Made by a program: the position numbers and the translations under genes
In this document: in pieces, positions 25,524-34,680 of the stretch
Position numbering within the stretch: the stretch's first letter is position 1
How the letters are laid out: each line of letters starts with the position of its first letter
The notes under the pieces: generated by a model
What the model was told of the DNA's origin: nothing
What the model saw: the letters and a program-made list of their open reading frames with translations, nothing else
Database searches by the model: none
From: Kolteria novifilia
GTDB lineage: Bacteria; Planctomycetota; Planctomycetia; Kolteriales; Kolteriaceae
NCBI GenBank assembly: GCA_007748055.1
Contig: CP036279.1
Location: forward strand, 6,696,001-6,760,000
Direction of reading: 5' to 3'
Length of the DNA: 64,000 nucleotides

Positions 25524-26546
25524 ATGACTATGACCGCGGTCGTCAACTACGCCAACCAAGAGCACTGCGTCGAGCTACGCGAGTGCGACCTTCCCGAGAT
25601 CGGGGACGATGACGTCTTGCTCGAGGTGAGCAACGTCGGGGTCTGCGGCAGCGACCTGCACCAGTGGACCGCGCACCACTCGTGGCCGGTCAACTATCCG
25701 GTCATCCTCGGGCACGAGTTCGGCGGCGTCCTCGCGCGGGTCGGCAAGAGCGTCGATGGCTGGAGCGAGGGCGACCGCGTCGTCAGCGAAACCGCCGCGA
25801 TCATCGACCCCAACAACCCGATGACGCGTCGCGGCCGCTATAACCTCGACCCCAGCCGCAAGGGGTTCGGCTACGGCGTTGACGGCGCGATGACCAAGTT
25901 CGTCCGCGTCCCGTCGCGAACGCTTCACCGCGTGCCCGACGAGTTGGTCTTCGAGGAGGCCTGCTTGGTCGAGCCCTGCTGCGTCGCCTACAACGCCGCC
26001 GTCGGCAACAGCCGCATCGAACCCGGCGATCGCATCGTCGTCATGGGACCGGGAACGATTGGCATTCTCTGTGCCGCCATCGCCCGCTTGTGCGGTGCGG
26101 ACGTCGCGGTCGTGGGGCTGGCGGGAGACAAGACGCGTCTGGAGATCGCCGAACAGTATGGCTGCACCGCCATCGTCGAGGATGCCAGCGACTGGGCAAA
26201 GCAGCGCGACGGGCTCGGCTGCGACGGCGTCATTGACGCGGCCGGCGCGAGCCCCGCCCTGAGGACCGCCCTCGACCTCGTCCGTCCCGAGGGCTGGATC
26301 ACCAAGGTCGGTTGGGGCCCCAAGCCGCTGGGGTTCTCGCTCGATCCCCTCGTCCAGAAGAATGTCACGCTCCAAGGGAGCTTCAGTCATCACTGGTCGA
26401 TTTGGGAACGCGTCATCGGCCTGCTCGCGAGCGGCAGCCTCGATGTCCGACCGATCATCGGCGGTGTGTGGCCGCTCGAACAGTGGCACGACGCCTTCGA
26501 GAGCATGCACGGTGGCAAGATCGTCAAGGCGGTCCTCAAGCCTTAG
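25524..26546 (+). CDS. Zinc-type alcohol/polyol dehydrogenase
   Basis: This 340-residue medium-chain dehydrogenase starts only one base after the stop of the preceding gene. Catalytic zinc ligands are visible: C41 in VCGSDLHQW, H64-E65 in GHEFGG and E150 in LVEPCC. The Rossmann motif is VVMGPGTIGILC (about 173-184). The structural-zinc loop (about 95-109) keeps the shape of sorbitol-dehydrogenase relatives (GRYNL..SRKGFGYG). The four cysteines expected there are replaced by Asp95, Asn98, Thr101 and Asp109. It probably oxidises a sugar, polyol or sugar acid to a keto form for the neighbouring enzymes. Confidence 0.92.
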   Translation: MTMTAVVNYANQEHCVELRECDLPEIGDDDVLLEVSNVGVCGSDLHQWTAHHSWPVNYPVILGHEFGGVLARVGKSVDGWSEGDRVVSETAAIIDPNNPMTRRGRYNLDPSRKGFGYGVDGAMTKFVRVPSRTLHRVPDELVFEEACLVEPCCVAYNAAVGNSRIEPGDRIVVMGPGTIGILCAAIARLCGADVAVVGLAGDKTRLEIAEQYGCTAIVEDASDWAKQRDGLGCDGVIDAAGASPALRTALDLVRPEGWITKVGWGPKPLGFSLDPLVQKNVTLQGSFSHHWSIWERVIGLLASGSLDVRPIIGGVWPLEQWHDAFESMHGGKIVKAVLKP

Positions 26547-26607
26547 TGCCATCCTCATGACATCCGCCGTCCCTCGCCCGACGCGCACTGACTCAAGAGG
26601 TCATCCC

Positions 26608-27501
26608 ATGCCGAAACTCGCCGCCTTTCCGAAAGCCTACATGGACGCTCTTTGCATCGACGGCTCGATGCGGCTGGAAGAGTGGATCGAACTGGGGGCC
26701 AAGCTCGACATCGACGGGCTCGAGTTCTACAGCGGGCTCTTGGACTTGAAGGATCCCTCCCGCTGGGCGACCTATCGGAAAATGGCCGCCGACCACGGGC
26801 TAGCGATCCCCATGCTCTGCTGTTCGCCCGACTTCACTCATCCTGACGCCGCGTTCCGGCGCAAGCAAGTCGAGCAAGAGAAACACTGGATCACGATGGC
26901 CGCCGAATTGGGCGCGACCTACTGCCGGGTCCTCTCCGGGCAGCGTCGCCCCGAGGTCGGTCGTGAGGAAGGGATCGGCTACGCCGCGGAGTGTATCGAG
27001 GCCTGTTTGCCCCACGCCGAGTCGGTGGGCGTCACGCTGATCATCGAAAACCACTACAAGGACAACTACTGGACCTACCCCGAGTTCGCCCAGTACGCCG
27101 ACGTCTTTTGCGATCTCATCGCGAAGCTCGACTCCCCCCATTTCGGCGTCAACTACGATCCATCCAACACGCTGCTCGCCGGCGAGGACCCGATCGAGCT
27201 ACTCGAACGGGTGAAGCGTCGCGTCGTCACGATGCACGCCTCGGACCGTTTTCTCACCGAGGGGACCTGGGACGATCTACGGCGTGAGGAGATGAATGTC
27301 GAGGGCTATGCGGCGCGACTCTCCCACGGCGAGATCGGCCAAGGGCTCAACGACTACGACAAGATTTTCTCGATCCTCGCGGGCGAAGGCTTCGACGGCT
27401 GGATCAGCATCGAGGACGGGGTCGACGGCTTCGAGCAACTTAAGCGAAGTGTCGCGTTCCTCAAAGGAAAGATGGCCCAGCACTGGCCCGCGACTTCGTG
27501 A
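26608..27501 (+). CDS. Sugar phosphate isomerase/epimerase (xylose isomerase-like TIM barrel)
   Basis: This is a 297-residue protein of the AP_endonuc_2 / xylose isomerase-like superfamily. Metal-site candidates are in LIIENHYKDN (Glu), NYDPSNTLL (Asp) and TMHASD (His). IEDGVDGFEQLKRS closes the barrel. GAGGT lies shortly before ATG 26608. It is the third gene of the sugar operon; together with the dehydrogenase and the decarboxylase-family enzyme it suggests catabolism of a keto-sugar acid or an unusual pentose/hexose. No signal peptide is present. It ends 5 bp before a tandem repeat array. Confidence 0.9.
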   Translation: MPKLAAFPKAYMDALCIDGSMRLEEWIELGAKLDIDGLEFYSGLLDLKDPSRWATYRKMAADHGLAIPMLCCSPDFTHPDAAFRRKQVEQEKHWITMAAELGATYCRVLSGQRRPEVGREEGIGYAAECIEACLPHAESVGVTLIIENHYKDNYWTYPEFAQYADVFCDLIAKLDSPHFGVNYDPSNTLLAGEDPIELLERVKRRVVTMHASDRFLTEGTWDDLRREEMNVEGYAARLSHGEIGQGLNDYDKIFSILAGEGFDGWISIEDGVDGFEQLKRSVAFLKGKMAQHWPATS

Positions 27502-27505
27502 CTCA

Positions 27506-27610
27506 CCACGCAAGCGTGACCTTTCCCGCATGCCCACGCAAGCGTGACCTTTCTCGCATGCCCACGCAAGCGTGACCTTTCCCGCATGCCCACGCAAGCG
27601 CGGGCATCGC
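27506..27610. repeat. 28-bp tandem array of family B palindrome (4 copies)
   Basis: Units start at 27506, 27534, 27562 and 27590 with an exact 28 bp period (CCACGCAAGCGTGACC then TTTC(C/T)CGCATGC). The last unit resolves into the closing arm GCGCGGGCAT and GCACCCC, as in single family B copies. There are no spacers. Confidence 0.85.
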
Positions 27611-27648
27611 ACCCCAAGCGATGTTACCAGAACACATCTCTTTCGCAG

Positions 27649-27666
27649 GGTGGGTCTTGCCCCACC
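27649..27666. repeat. Short palindromic repeat, family D
   Basis: A GGTGGG / CCCACC stem with a 6-base loop lies between the family B array and the end of the DUF1501 gene. It is related to 1184-1201. Confidence 0.55.
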
Positions 27667-27731
27667 ATCAGAGGCAAGCGATCGTCTCCCACGTCATACC
27701 ATCGATCTACCAACCTGAGGCGGGAATCACC

Positions 27732-29228
27732 CTACGCCACGATCTCCCGGATCACGTGGCCGTGGACATCGGTCAGGCGGCGATCGATGCCGTTGTGCCG
27801 GACCGTCAGCCTGCGATGATCGATGCCGAGCAGATGAAGCAGGGTCGCATGGATGTCATACACCTGCGTCGGGTGCGCGCGATCGGCGGGTCGAAAGCCC
27901 CACTCGTCGCTCTCGCCGCTGGTGACGCCTCCCTTGATGCCGCCTCCACAAAGCCAGTTGGTGAAGACGAACGGGTTGTGGTCGCGGCCCTTACTTCCCT
28001 GCGAACAGGGCATGCGACCGAACTCGGTCGTCCAGAGAATGATCGTGTCCTCAAGCAGCCCCCGTTGTTTCAAGTCCTTGATCAGCGCCGCGGTCCCTCG
28101 GGCCATGCCGAGCGCCAACGGGCCATGGTCGCGCCCGATGTCCTCGTGTGAATCCCAGTTGCGCCGTGGGAAGCCGTTGTCGTTGCCACTCCAGATCTGA
28201 ACGAAGCGAACCCCTCGCTCAAGAAGCCTTCGGGCGGTCAGGCAGCGCTCGCCGAAGAACGCCGTCTCCGCGACGTCGTTGATCGTGGAGTCGTCGACCT
28301 TACTCCCTTCGGGAGCGAGCCCGTACATCCGCTTGATGTGCTCCGGTTCGCTCCCAATATCGAGCGCCTCGGTCGCGTGGAGTTGCATGCTCGCCGCGAG
28401 CCGGTAGGACTGGATCCGCGCATCGAGTCGCGAGTCCCCTTCCCGACCTTCCAGGTGCTCACGATTGAGGCGTTCGAGCAGCTTCCGTCCCGCCTTGTCG
28501 CCGGCCTTGGTGATGTAATCACTCTTGGGTGGAAAAAGATCGGCGATCGGTTGATCCGAGCCTGGCCTGATCACCGTCCCTTGGTGTTCGGCCCGAAGGA
28601 ACGTCGACGACCAGTTCTTCGTCCCATTGGACGCGAAACCGCGATGATCCGGCAAGACGACGAAGGCGGGCAAGTTGTCGTTGAGACTCCCCAGGCCATG
28701 ACAAACCCACGACCCGGCACTCGGAAAGCCCGGCGTCGCGAACCCAGTCGACTGCAAGAGCGTCCCCTGGCTGTGAACCGCGGTCTTGCCGACCACGTTG
28801 TGGACGAAGGCAATCTCGTCGACGACCTCGCCCAACGGAGCGACGACCTCGCTGAGATGCTTTCCCGAGGCCCCGTAGGGCTTGAATTTCCAGGGCGGCG
28901 CCATCGTCGCTCCCGGCGAACTCTGAAAGAGTTCGATCTTCTCGCCCGGATCCCATGGCTTGCCGTGGTCGCGTTCCAAGCGTGGCTTGTAGTCGAAGGT
29001 GTCGACGTGACTCGCCGCGCCCGCCATGAAGAGCTGCACCACCCGCTTCGCTCGGGGAGGATGATGCAACCCCGTCGCCCCCTTCGCCTCTTGGACCGCC
29101 CCGTCGGCGAGACCGTCACGGGCGAGCAGATCGAGGAGCGCGATTCCGCCAATTCCTCCGCCGCACTGAACCAGAAAGTCGCGTCGGGTCGGTGGCGTTG
29201 GCATCGACGGGTATCCTTCTCGAAACAT
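27732..29228 (-). CDS. DUF1501 domain protein, Tat-exported
   Basis: This is a 498-residue protein. The N-terminus has a twin-arginine type signal (PPTRRDFLVQCGGGIGGIAL). The alkaline-phosphatase-superfamily DUF1501 domain follows, with VVQLFMAGAASHVDTFDYKP, GRDHGPLALGMARG and WTTEFGRMPCSQGSKGRDHN. The family is hugely expanded in Planctomycetota and nearly always paired with a c-heme DUF1549/DUF1553 protein; here the pair is encoded upstream on the same strand. GGAGG supports the start at 29228; ATG 29204 is a close alternative. Cellular role is unknown; the two proteins are thought to act outside the cytoplasm, perhaps on polymers. Confidence 0.92.
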   Translation of the reverse strand: MFREGYPSMPTPPTRRDFLVQCGGGIGGIALLDLLARDGLADGAVQEAKGATGLHHPPRAKRVVQLFMAGAASHVDTFDYKPRLERDHGKPWDPGEKIELFQSSPGATMAPPWKFKPYGASGKHLSEVVAPLGEVVDEIAFVHNVVGKTAVHSQGTLLQSTGFATPGFPSAGSWVCHGLGSLNDNLPAFVVLPDHRGFASNGTKNWSSTFLRAEHQGTVIRPGSDQPIADLFPPKSDYITKAGDKAGRKLLERLNREHLEGREGDSRLDARIQSYRLAASMQLHATEALDIGSEPEHIKRMYGLAPEGSKVDDSTINDVAETAFFGERCLTARRLLERGVRFVQIWSGNDNGFPRRNWDSHEDIGRDHGPLALGMARGTAALIKDLKQRGLLEDTIILWTTEFGRMPCSQGSKGRDHNPFVFTNWLCGGGIKGGVTSGESDEWGFRPADRAHPTQVYDIHATLLHLLGIDHRRLTVRHNGIDRRLTDVHGHVIREIVA

Positions 29229-29347
29229 TATTCCCTCCATTTCAGTCCGTCTCGCGGTCGCGCTCGGCATTCCGAATTGACGAGGTTTCTCGGCGCAAGG
29301 AGTTCGTCATCCGTTGAAGCGAGCTTGATTGGAGAAGACTCACTTCT

Positions 29348-29370
29348 CCCTGGCTGACCAGCAGCCAGTG
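29348..29370. repeat. Palindromic repeat, family A (reverse orientation)
   Basis: CCCTGGCTG-ACCAG-CAGCCAGTG lies inside the 171 bp gap between the paired DUF1549/DUF1553 and DUF1501 genes. It would therefore be transcribed within their presumed operon. Confidence 0.75.
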
Positions 29371-29399
29371 GCAGCCGCCCCTTGAGGACGACAAGAGTT

Positions 29400-31730
29400 C
29401 TAATCGATAAAGGCGAACTCGTTGAGGTTGAGGATCACGCGACACGCGTTCGCCAACCCGTGCTCATTCGCGTAGGCAACGAGGGCGTCGGCCTCGCTAT
29501 CGGTCGACGCGCGGGCCAATGCCAGCCGAAACGCTCGCTCGATTTGGCCACGCGGGGACGATCGCTCGGCGGCGACCCGGCGAGCGACATGTTCGCTCAT
29601 GCACTCCATGAACGGATTGTTCAGCAGCGCCAGCGACTGAAGCGCCGTGGTCGTTTGGTCCCGCTTGGCGACGCTCTGCGAGGGATCGGCACAGTCGAGC
29701 GTCGTGAGAAAGGGCTGCGTCTGCGAGCGAACGACGAAACGATAGATCGACCGACGATGGGTCGCGGGATCGTCGGGATCGTGAAGGTGGTACTGGTAGT
29801 GGGGCGAGTGCTGGGGCTTCTCGACGACGAAGTCCATGAAGCTCGGTCCATACAACGTCCGGTCGAGCTTGCCCGCGGTCGCGAGGACCGCGTCGCGCAC
29901 CTCCTCGGCCTCGAGCTTGCGACGATTCATCCGCCAGAAGTAGGTGTTCGACTTGTCGATGTCTTCCGCACGAGGATCGTGGCGACACTGTTGCCGGTAG
30001 ACCGAACTCGTCACGATCAGTCGATGAAGATCCTTGAGTGACTCTCCCTTGTCACGAAACTCGACCGCGAGCCAGTCGAGCAGGGCCGGGTGCGTCGGCT
30101 CGAGCCCCATCCGCCCGAAGTCATTCGGCGAGTCGACGATGCCGCGGCCCAGGTGATAGAGCCACACCCGGTTGACGATCGAACGCCAGGTCAGTGGATT
30201 GTCGCGATCGGTAAGGTAACGAGCCAAAGCCAGCCGCCGTGACCCCTCGTCCGCGTCAGCGTCGATCTCAACCTCGCCGGCCTCCTCCCACAGTGGCGGC
30301 ATTCCCGGAGACATCACCTCGCCGGGGGAACGAATATCGCCCCGGTGCAGCAGGTGGATCGGCCGCATCTTGCCCCGGGTCGGGACGAAGCGCCCCTGCC
30401 GCGCGAAGTCGCTCGCCGCCGCGTAGACGAACTGGCCGGAGAAGAGCGCCGACTGCTCCTTGCGAAGGGCCGCGATCTCGCGATCGAGTTTCGCGACTTC
30501 CGCGGTCGCCTTCTTTCTCGCGCTCGCGGCTCGCTTGCCGCCCAGGTCCGCCAAACGCCGCCGGATGTCGTGGAACCGTCCCTTGTTGGTGGGGGCGAGC
30601 CCGAGGGGGCGGTCGGCGCGGTCGATTCCCGCGAAGATCGCGTGGAGCCGATAGTAGTCCTCCATCCGGATCGGGTCGAACTTGTGGTGATGGCATTGGG
30701 CACAACCGACGGTGGCGCTCATGAAGACGTTGAAGGTGGTCGAGACCATCTCGTCTCGGTCGAGGTGCTTCGCGATGCGGCCGTCGACCTTGCCCTCGCC
30801 GACCTCGACATGGGCGATGTGGTCCCAAGGCCCCGCCGCGAGAAACCCGGTCGCGATCACGCCGTCGGCGTCGCCCGGAGCGATGACATCGCCGGCGAGC
30901 TGTTCGCGAACGAAGCGCCCATAGGGTTTGTCCTCGTTGAGCGAGCGGATGACGTAGTCGCGGAAGGGCCACGCGTTCGGCCGAGGCTTGTCCTTGTCGT
31001 AGCCGTGCGTCTCGCCATAGCGAACGACATCGAGCCAGTGCCGCGCCCAGCGCTCGCCGTAGTGAGGCGAGTCGAGCATCCGGTCGACGAGCTTCTCGTA
31101 GGCGGCGGGGTCGGGATCACCGAGGAACCGATCGACTTCTTCCGGACTTGGGGGCAGGCCGAGCAGATCGAACGAGAGTCGCCGAATGAGGGTGAGCCGA
31201 TCCGCTTCCGGAGAGGGCGAGAGTCCCTTTTCTCGAAGCTTTGCGAGAATGAAGTGATCGATCGGCGTCCGCGCCCATCCTCGATCCTCCGGCGACAGGG
31301 CCGGTAGGCGCGGACGCTCGAGAGGCTGGAGCGACCACCAGTCGAGGCTCTTGCGATGGGTGTCGCGAAGAACGAGACCCTCCGGCCACGGTGCCCCACG
31401 ATCGATCCACTCCTTCAGCAAGTCGACCTCGTCAGGGCGCAGCGGCGGGCGATCTCGCGGCATCAACGGGTCGGGGCCTTCGACCATCGCCAGGAGCAGG
31501 CTCTCGTCGCGATCGCCCGGCACGACCGCGGCGCCACTCTCCCCTCCCGCAAGCACTCCCTTCTTCGTGTCGAGTTCGAGGGATGCCTGCGCGATCTGCT
31601 TGGAGCTATGACAGGAGACACACGATCGCTGCAGAATGGGCGCGATCCTCTCTTCAAAGAATCGGTCCCGATCGGCTTCGGACGGCGTCGCGCCGAGGAG
31701 AAGGAAGATGATCGAAGCGGCATGTGTCAT
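29400..31730 (-). CDS. c-type heme DUF1549/DUF1553 (PSD1-type) protein
   Basis: This is a 776-residue exported protein. After an N-terminal hydrophobic segment comes a planctomycete cytochrome C domain with CVSCH (37-41). DUF1549 follows, with ERWARHWLDVVRYGETHGYD and a second heme-like motif CAQCHHHKFDP (343-347). A short charged helical stretch (about 385-425) leads to DUF1553, with NRVWLYHLGRGIVDSPNDFG and HRLIVTSSVYRQ. It is presumed to be a periplasmic redox or hydrolytic partner of the DUF1501 protein encoded next. The start has only a weak ribosome-binding site. A second, longer homologue is encoded at 48.6 kb. Confidence 0.92.
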   Translation of the reverse strand: MTHAASIIFLLLGATPSEADRDRFFEERIAPILQRSCVSCHSSKQIAQASLELDTKKGVLAGGESGAAVVPGDRDESLLLAMVEGPDPLMPRDRPPLRPDEVDLLKEWIDRGAPWPEGLVLRDTHRKSLDWWSLQPLERPRLPALSPEDRGWARTPIDHFILAKLREKGLSPSPEADRLTLIRRLSFDLLGLPPSPEEVDRFLGDPDPAAYEKLVDRMLDSPHYGERWARHWLDVVRYGETHGYDKDKPRPNAWPFRDYVIRSLNEDKPYGRFVREQLAGDVIAPGDADGVIATGFLAAGPWDHIAHVEVGEGKVDGRIAKHLDRDEMVSTTFNVFMSATVGCAQCHHHKFDPIRMEDYYRLHAIFAGIDRADRPLGLAPTNKGRFHDIRRRLADLGGKRAASARKKATAEVAKLDREIAALRKEQSALFSGQFVYAAASDFARQGRFVPTRGKMRPIHLLHRGDIRSPGEVMSPGMPPLWEEAGEVEIDADADEGSRRLALARYLTDRDNPLTWRSIVNRVWLYHLGRGIVDSPNDFGRMGLEPTHPALLDWLAVEFRDKGESLKDLHRLIVTSSVYRQQCRHDPRAEDIDKSNTYFWRMNRRKLEAEEVRDAVLATAGKLDRTLYGPSFMDFVVEKPQHSPHYQYHLHDPDDPATHRRSIYRFVVRSQTQPFLTTLDCADPSQSVAKRDQTTTALQSLALLNNPFMECMSEHVARRVAAERSSPRGQIERAFRLALARASTDSEADALVAYANEHGLANACRVILNLNEFAFID

Positions 31731-31867
31731 GAGTGAGGCCTATTGCCTGGGGCGGGAATCGTGAGATCAATGAACCAGGTTCGGTCGTTGTTCGTGTCCT
31801 CTGATTGGCAAGCTCGTTGCGTGAAACCTCGTCCGCCATTCGTGCGGAAACGCGTCGAAGCAAAGGC

Positions 31868-31970
31868 GTGTCCCGCATGCCCACGTCAAGCGTGTCCCGC
31901 ATGCCCACGTCAAGCGTGTCCCGCATGCCCACGTCAAGCGTGTCCCGCATGCCCACGTCAAGCGTGGGCA
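31868..31970. repeat. 24-bp tandem array of family B palindrome (4 copies)
   Basis: The unit is GTGTCCCGCATGCCCACGTC plus AAGC. Unit starts are 31868, 31892, 31916 and 31940, an exact 24 bp period with identical copies. The array ends in GTGGGCA, the closing arm of a normal family B element. Confidence 0.88.
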
Positions 31971-32085
31971 GGTCACCCAAGAGACACTTACACAAAAAGC
32001 GAATCAATCAGGACACTAGGTAATGGCGCGCTGCCGAGCGGATTGGTATGGATTCTTGGGTTTGGTGCTCCGTCAAGTTCTGACA

Positions 32086-32138
32086 TTCGGGTGCCACTGG
32101 CTGCTTGTCAGCCAATGAGATGGAGTTGAGCCGTCAAC
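32086..32138. repeat. Palindromic repeat, family A
   Basis: TTCGGGT outer arm, CACTGGCTG (32095) loop CTTGT and CAGCCAATG (to 32117), then CAACCCAAA. It is one mismatch from perfect in the inner stem. Confidence 0.75.
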
Positions 32139-32209
32139 CCAAACTCCGCCGTCGGATAGTCCTCTGTCGCAACTTGAAGTTCGTGTTGGAGAAGTCGAGA
32201 ACCGCAGGG

Positions 32210-32228
32210 CACTGGCAAGCAGCCAGTG
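32210..32228. repeat. Palindromic repeat, family A variant
   Basis: CACTGGC-AAGCA-GCCAGTG is a shorter stem just after the end of the small lipoprotein gene. Confidence 0.6.
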
Positions 32229-32257
32229 CTACCCGAGAACGTAGGCGAACCAGTGCC

Positions 32258-32668
32258 CTACAGCGAGAAGTCGAGATCAGACTGACTTTGCTCGATCGTG
32301 CAGGTCAACTCGGACTCTTCATTGAACCGTTTGGGTAGATACTGCTCGACGACGTCCACGAGCGGCGAATCGGCATCCCCTTCGTAGGCCGGCTGCGTTC
32401 CCGTCGTTCGCGTCGCGAGGATTTCGACCCGCTTGCGGCCGGGACTGATGGGAAGCGCGTAGCGGCCATCGCGAATCACTGTCGCCGCTCGAGCCCGGTC
32501 GGGGTCGAGCGAGATGAAGATGATCATCCCTTCGTCGATTGGCTGCCCCTGAAACTGGACGCTCCCTCCAATCTCGGTGCCCGAGCTCTGCCGGCAGGCT
32601 GGCATCAGCACGAGCGTCACCAAGATTCCGAGAGCCCGCATCGCGGACAAGATCTTATCAGCCTTCAC
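32258..32668 (-). CDS. Small lipoprotein beside DUF1559 gene
   Basis: This 136-residue protein starts at GTG 32668 with GAGGAG just upstream. The N-terminus is a lipoprotein signal (ALGILVTLVLMPAC), so the cysteine after LMPA should be lipidated. The mature part has the pattern GGSVQFQGQPIDEGMIIFIS and RDGRYALPISPGRKRVEI. That is the carboxypeptidase-regulatory-like beta-sandwich repeatedly found encoded after DUF1559 genes in planctomycetes. It is downstream of, and on the same strand as, a DUF1559 pseudopilin gene here. Function is unknown; it is likely a cell-envelope component. Confidence 0.8.
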   Translation of the reverse strand: MKADKILSAMRALGILVTLVLMPACRQSSGTEIGGSVQFQGQPIDEGMIIFISLDPDRARAATVIRDGRYALPISPGRKRVEILATRTTGTQPAYEGDADSPLVDVVEQYLPKRFNEESELTCTIEQSQSDLDFSL

Positions 32669-32773
32669 GCTCTCTCCTCGAACGAATCTCGTCTTGTTGT
32701 CTCCCAACCCCGATCGCCCGATCACGACGCACCGCGGCACAGGAAGCACCCTCCCGCCTAGGCTTTACGGTGC

Positions 32774-32796
32774 CACTGGCTGCTTGTCAGCCAGCG
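32774..32796. repeat. Palindromic repeat, family A
   Basis: CACTGGCTG-CTTGT-CAGCCAGCG lies in the 222 bp gap between the lipoprotein and DUF1559 genes, so inside their presumed shared transcript. Confidence 0.75.
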
Positions 32797-32890
32797 CCAA
32801 AGGGTTGGGGTTGCACAAACACCAACTCCATGTTGGAACACTGACCAACCCGCCGCGAGTGCCGCTCCAGCACCCAAACGGGTCAAGGCA

Positions 32891-33817
32891 TCAGCGATCG
32901 GTCTCGCCACCCTGACTCGAGCCCAACGCTTGCCATACCGGGAGGGCGATCGAGTCGGACATGAAACGAACGGTGCCATCGCCGAACGCGGCATTCACTC
33001 CCCCGGCGTGCCGACTGCGAGCCACGAGATGCCGACCTCCCGCCGCGACGCATGGTGCCGGATCGTCGGGATGGTCCGTGCAGCGCGTCGAGTCGACGCC
33101 CGAGTTTGGCGTGAACCGGGTCATGAACTGGGCGCCGGCCTCGTCGTCGTTGAGGAAGTCGCCGCGAAAGTCGAAATCGGAGTCGTCGCTCGGCTGCAAG
33201 ATCTCGGAAATGAACATTGTCTTGGAGAGCCCGTCCTGGATATCGCTGGGGCGGACGACCTTGTTCGGGCCGAACGGAGCTCCCGAAAAGTCGGACTCCG
33301 TCTGGTGGTAGGTACCGTTGCCGAAGTTGACGACGTAGCTTCCTCGGCTTCTCAGGTTCGCGTCCCCGCGCCAGTATCCCTGCTTGTCGGAAGGGCAGAA
33401 GTAGATGTTCAGTTGCGTCCGGACGGAGGTCGTATTCTCGCCTTGGTAAAAGCTGCGGTTGAAGTTGTACCCCTCGAAGAGTGCGACCTGGTCGAGTTCC
33501 GCCCAAAGACTGGGAACAAAGGTTTGCCGCTTGACCGCGCCGAGGCGCACGGTCCCGAGCGGATAGGTTCCCTGACTGTTCTCGTAGTTGTGAATCGCCA
33601 GCGCCCACTGCTTGAGCTTGCTCGTACACTGCATGCGCCGCGCCGATTCGCGTGCCTGTTGCACGGCGGGAAGGAGCAGCCCGACCAGCACCCCGATGAT
33701 CGCGATGACCACGAGGAGTTCCACGAGGGTGAATCCCCGAGGTCGCCGTGAGCGACGGAGCGAGAGGAATCGGAACGAGTGAAACGCGCGCAGGGAAGAC
33801 TTGCGGGGAAGCGTCAT
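32891..33817 (-). CDS. DUF1559 type II pseudopilin-like protein (H-X9-DG)
   Basis: This 308-residue protein starts at ATG 33817 with GAGGT about 8 bases upstream. A basic leader precedes the prepilin peptidase site and N-terminal helix [19 protein letters not shown]. The DUF1559 domain follows, and the hallmark H-x9-DG motif ([12 protein letters not shown]) lies near the C-terminus. The family is present in dozens of copies per planctomycete genome and is thought to assemble at the cell surface through a type-II/IV-pilus-like route. The leader of about 30 residues, rich in Arg and Ser, is longer than usual. The gene is divergent from an ECF sigma gene. Confidence 0.95.
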   Translation of the reverse strand: MTLPRKSSLRAFHSFRFLSLRRSRRPRGFTLVELLVVIAIIGVLVGLLLPAVQQARESARRMQCTSKLKQWALAIHNYENSQGTYPLGTVRLGAVKRQTFVPSLWAELDQVALFEGYNFNRSFYQGENTTSVRTQLNIYFCPSDKQGYWRGDANLRSRGSYVVNFGNGTYHQTESDFSGAPFGPNKVVRPSDIQDGLSKTMFISEILQPSDDSDFDFRGDFLNDDEAGAQFMTRFTPNSGVDSTRCTDHPDDPAPCVAAGGRHLVARSRHAGGVNAAFGDGTVRFMSDSIALPVWQALGSSQGGETDR

Positions 33818-34064
33818 CGGCACCAACCTCGAGATGTGATCGTCAACGAAAGAGAACGGCCCTACGTTCTTGTGGCGCCCGGGCTCGAATTCTGGTACGA
33901 AAAAGAGATTGAAGTTCCTTTTCGGGGATCGCGATACCAAATCGGCTTCGCGGGCGCCAGTAGTTGATGGGAGTTGCCGCGCGGCGAAGCCCCGAGTCAA
34001 GCCGCGCCCGCTCAGCTCAAGTCGGAGCGAGATGAGAGATCGGCCGCCGTGGAGAACCGTAATC

Positions 34065-34619
34065 ATGTCGATGGCCCGATCGGACGAACGGGTATCTGCT
34101 GAACGGGACGACTACGAAGAGTTCCTCCAGTACTTCTCGAAATCGCATCGCGCACTCTTCGCGTACATCATGGTCTTCGTCCACCAACAGACCGACGCGG
34201 AAGAGATCTTCCAGGAGGCAAGTCTCATTCTGTGGAAGGAGTTCGGAACCTTTCGCCGCGACGCCCCGTTCTTGCCCTGGGCGAAGGGGGTCTGCTTCAA
34301 CCAGATCCGCCGCTACCGCCGCAAGCGTGGACGCGAAAAGCTCTGGTTCAGCGGCGAGTTGATGGACGAGTTGGCACGCGAGGAGTTGGCGCGGGAGGAC
34401 GTGCTCGTCCAGCGCAAGGCGGCCCTCGACGTCTGTCTTCGCAAGCTCCCCGATCGCGATCGCCGGATCCTCGACCTCTTCTACGGCGCCCGCAAGTCGG
34501 CGCAACAGATCGCCGAGGAGATCGAGTGCTCGGTCCACACCGTCTACAAGGCACTGCAGCGCGTCCGCCGCAGCCTCTACGAGTGCATCGATCGCCGTTT
34601 GGCGACGGAGGAGAGTTGA
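34065..34619 (+). CDS. ECF-type sigma factor (FecR-LamG module 1)
   Basis: This is a 184-residue protein with region 2 (about 15-85, including [17 protein letters not shown] and [20 protein letters not shown]). Region 4 (about 125-180) has [25 protein letters not shown] 34065 has GGAG about 10 bases upstream. The sub-type matches the planctomycete/verrucomicrobial ECF factors that sit before FecR-LamG genes. The next gene, 61 bp downstream, is such a membrane protein and is the likely anti-sigma or signal-sensing partner. A homologous module in opposite orientation ends the same block. Confidence 0.93.
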   Translation: MSMARSDERVSAERDDYEEFLQYFSKSHRALFAYIMVFVHQQTDAEEIFQEASLILWKEFGTFRRDAPFLPWAKGVCFNQIRRYRRKRGREKLWFSGELMDELAREELAREDVLVQRKAALDVCLRKLPDRDRRILDLFYGARKSAQQIAEEIECSVHTVYKALQRVRRSLYECIDRRLATEES

Positions 34620-34680
34620 TCGTTCCCCCATGGACCGCCGCCCTCGCGGGCTCGAACACTCAGTCGAAGCAGGATCAGTC

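Larger units (their letters stand above)
31731..32257. other. 527-bp repeat-rich intergenic gap
   Basis: No gene is supported. The gap holds the 24 bp family B array (31868-31970), a family A copy (32086-32117) and a further A-type palindrome (32210-32228). It separates the DUF1549/1553 gene from the end of the small lipoprotein gene, both on the minus strand, so the minus-strand promoter of the 31730 gene should lie here. Confidence 0.6.

Noticed and set aside
27506-31970. Tandem arrays resembling CRISPR repeats
   Set aside because: Units are contiguous with no unique spacers, and no cas genes occur in the window.
32258-32749. Longer start for the small lipoprotein at 32749
   Set aside because: The extension would bury the lipoprotein signal and has no ribosome-binding site; GTG 32668 has GAGGAG.
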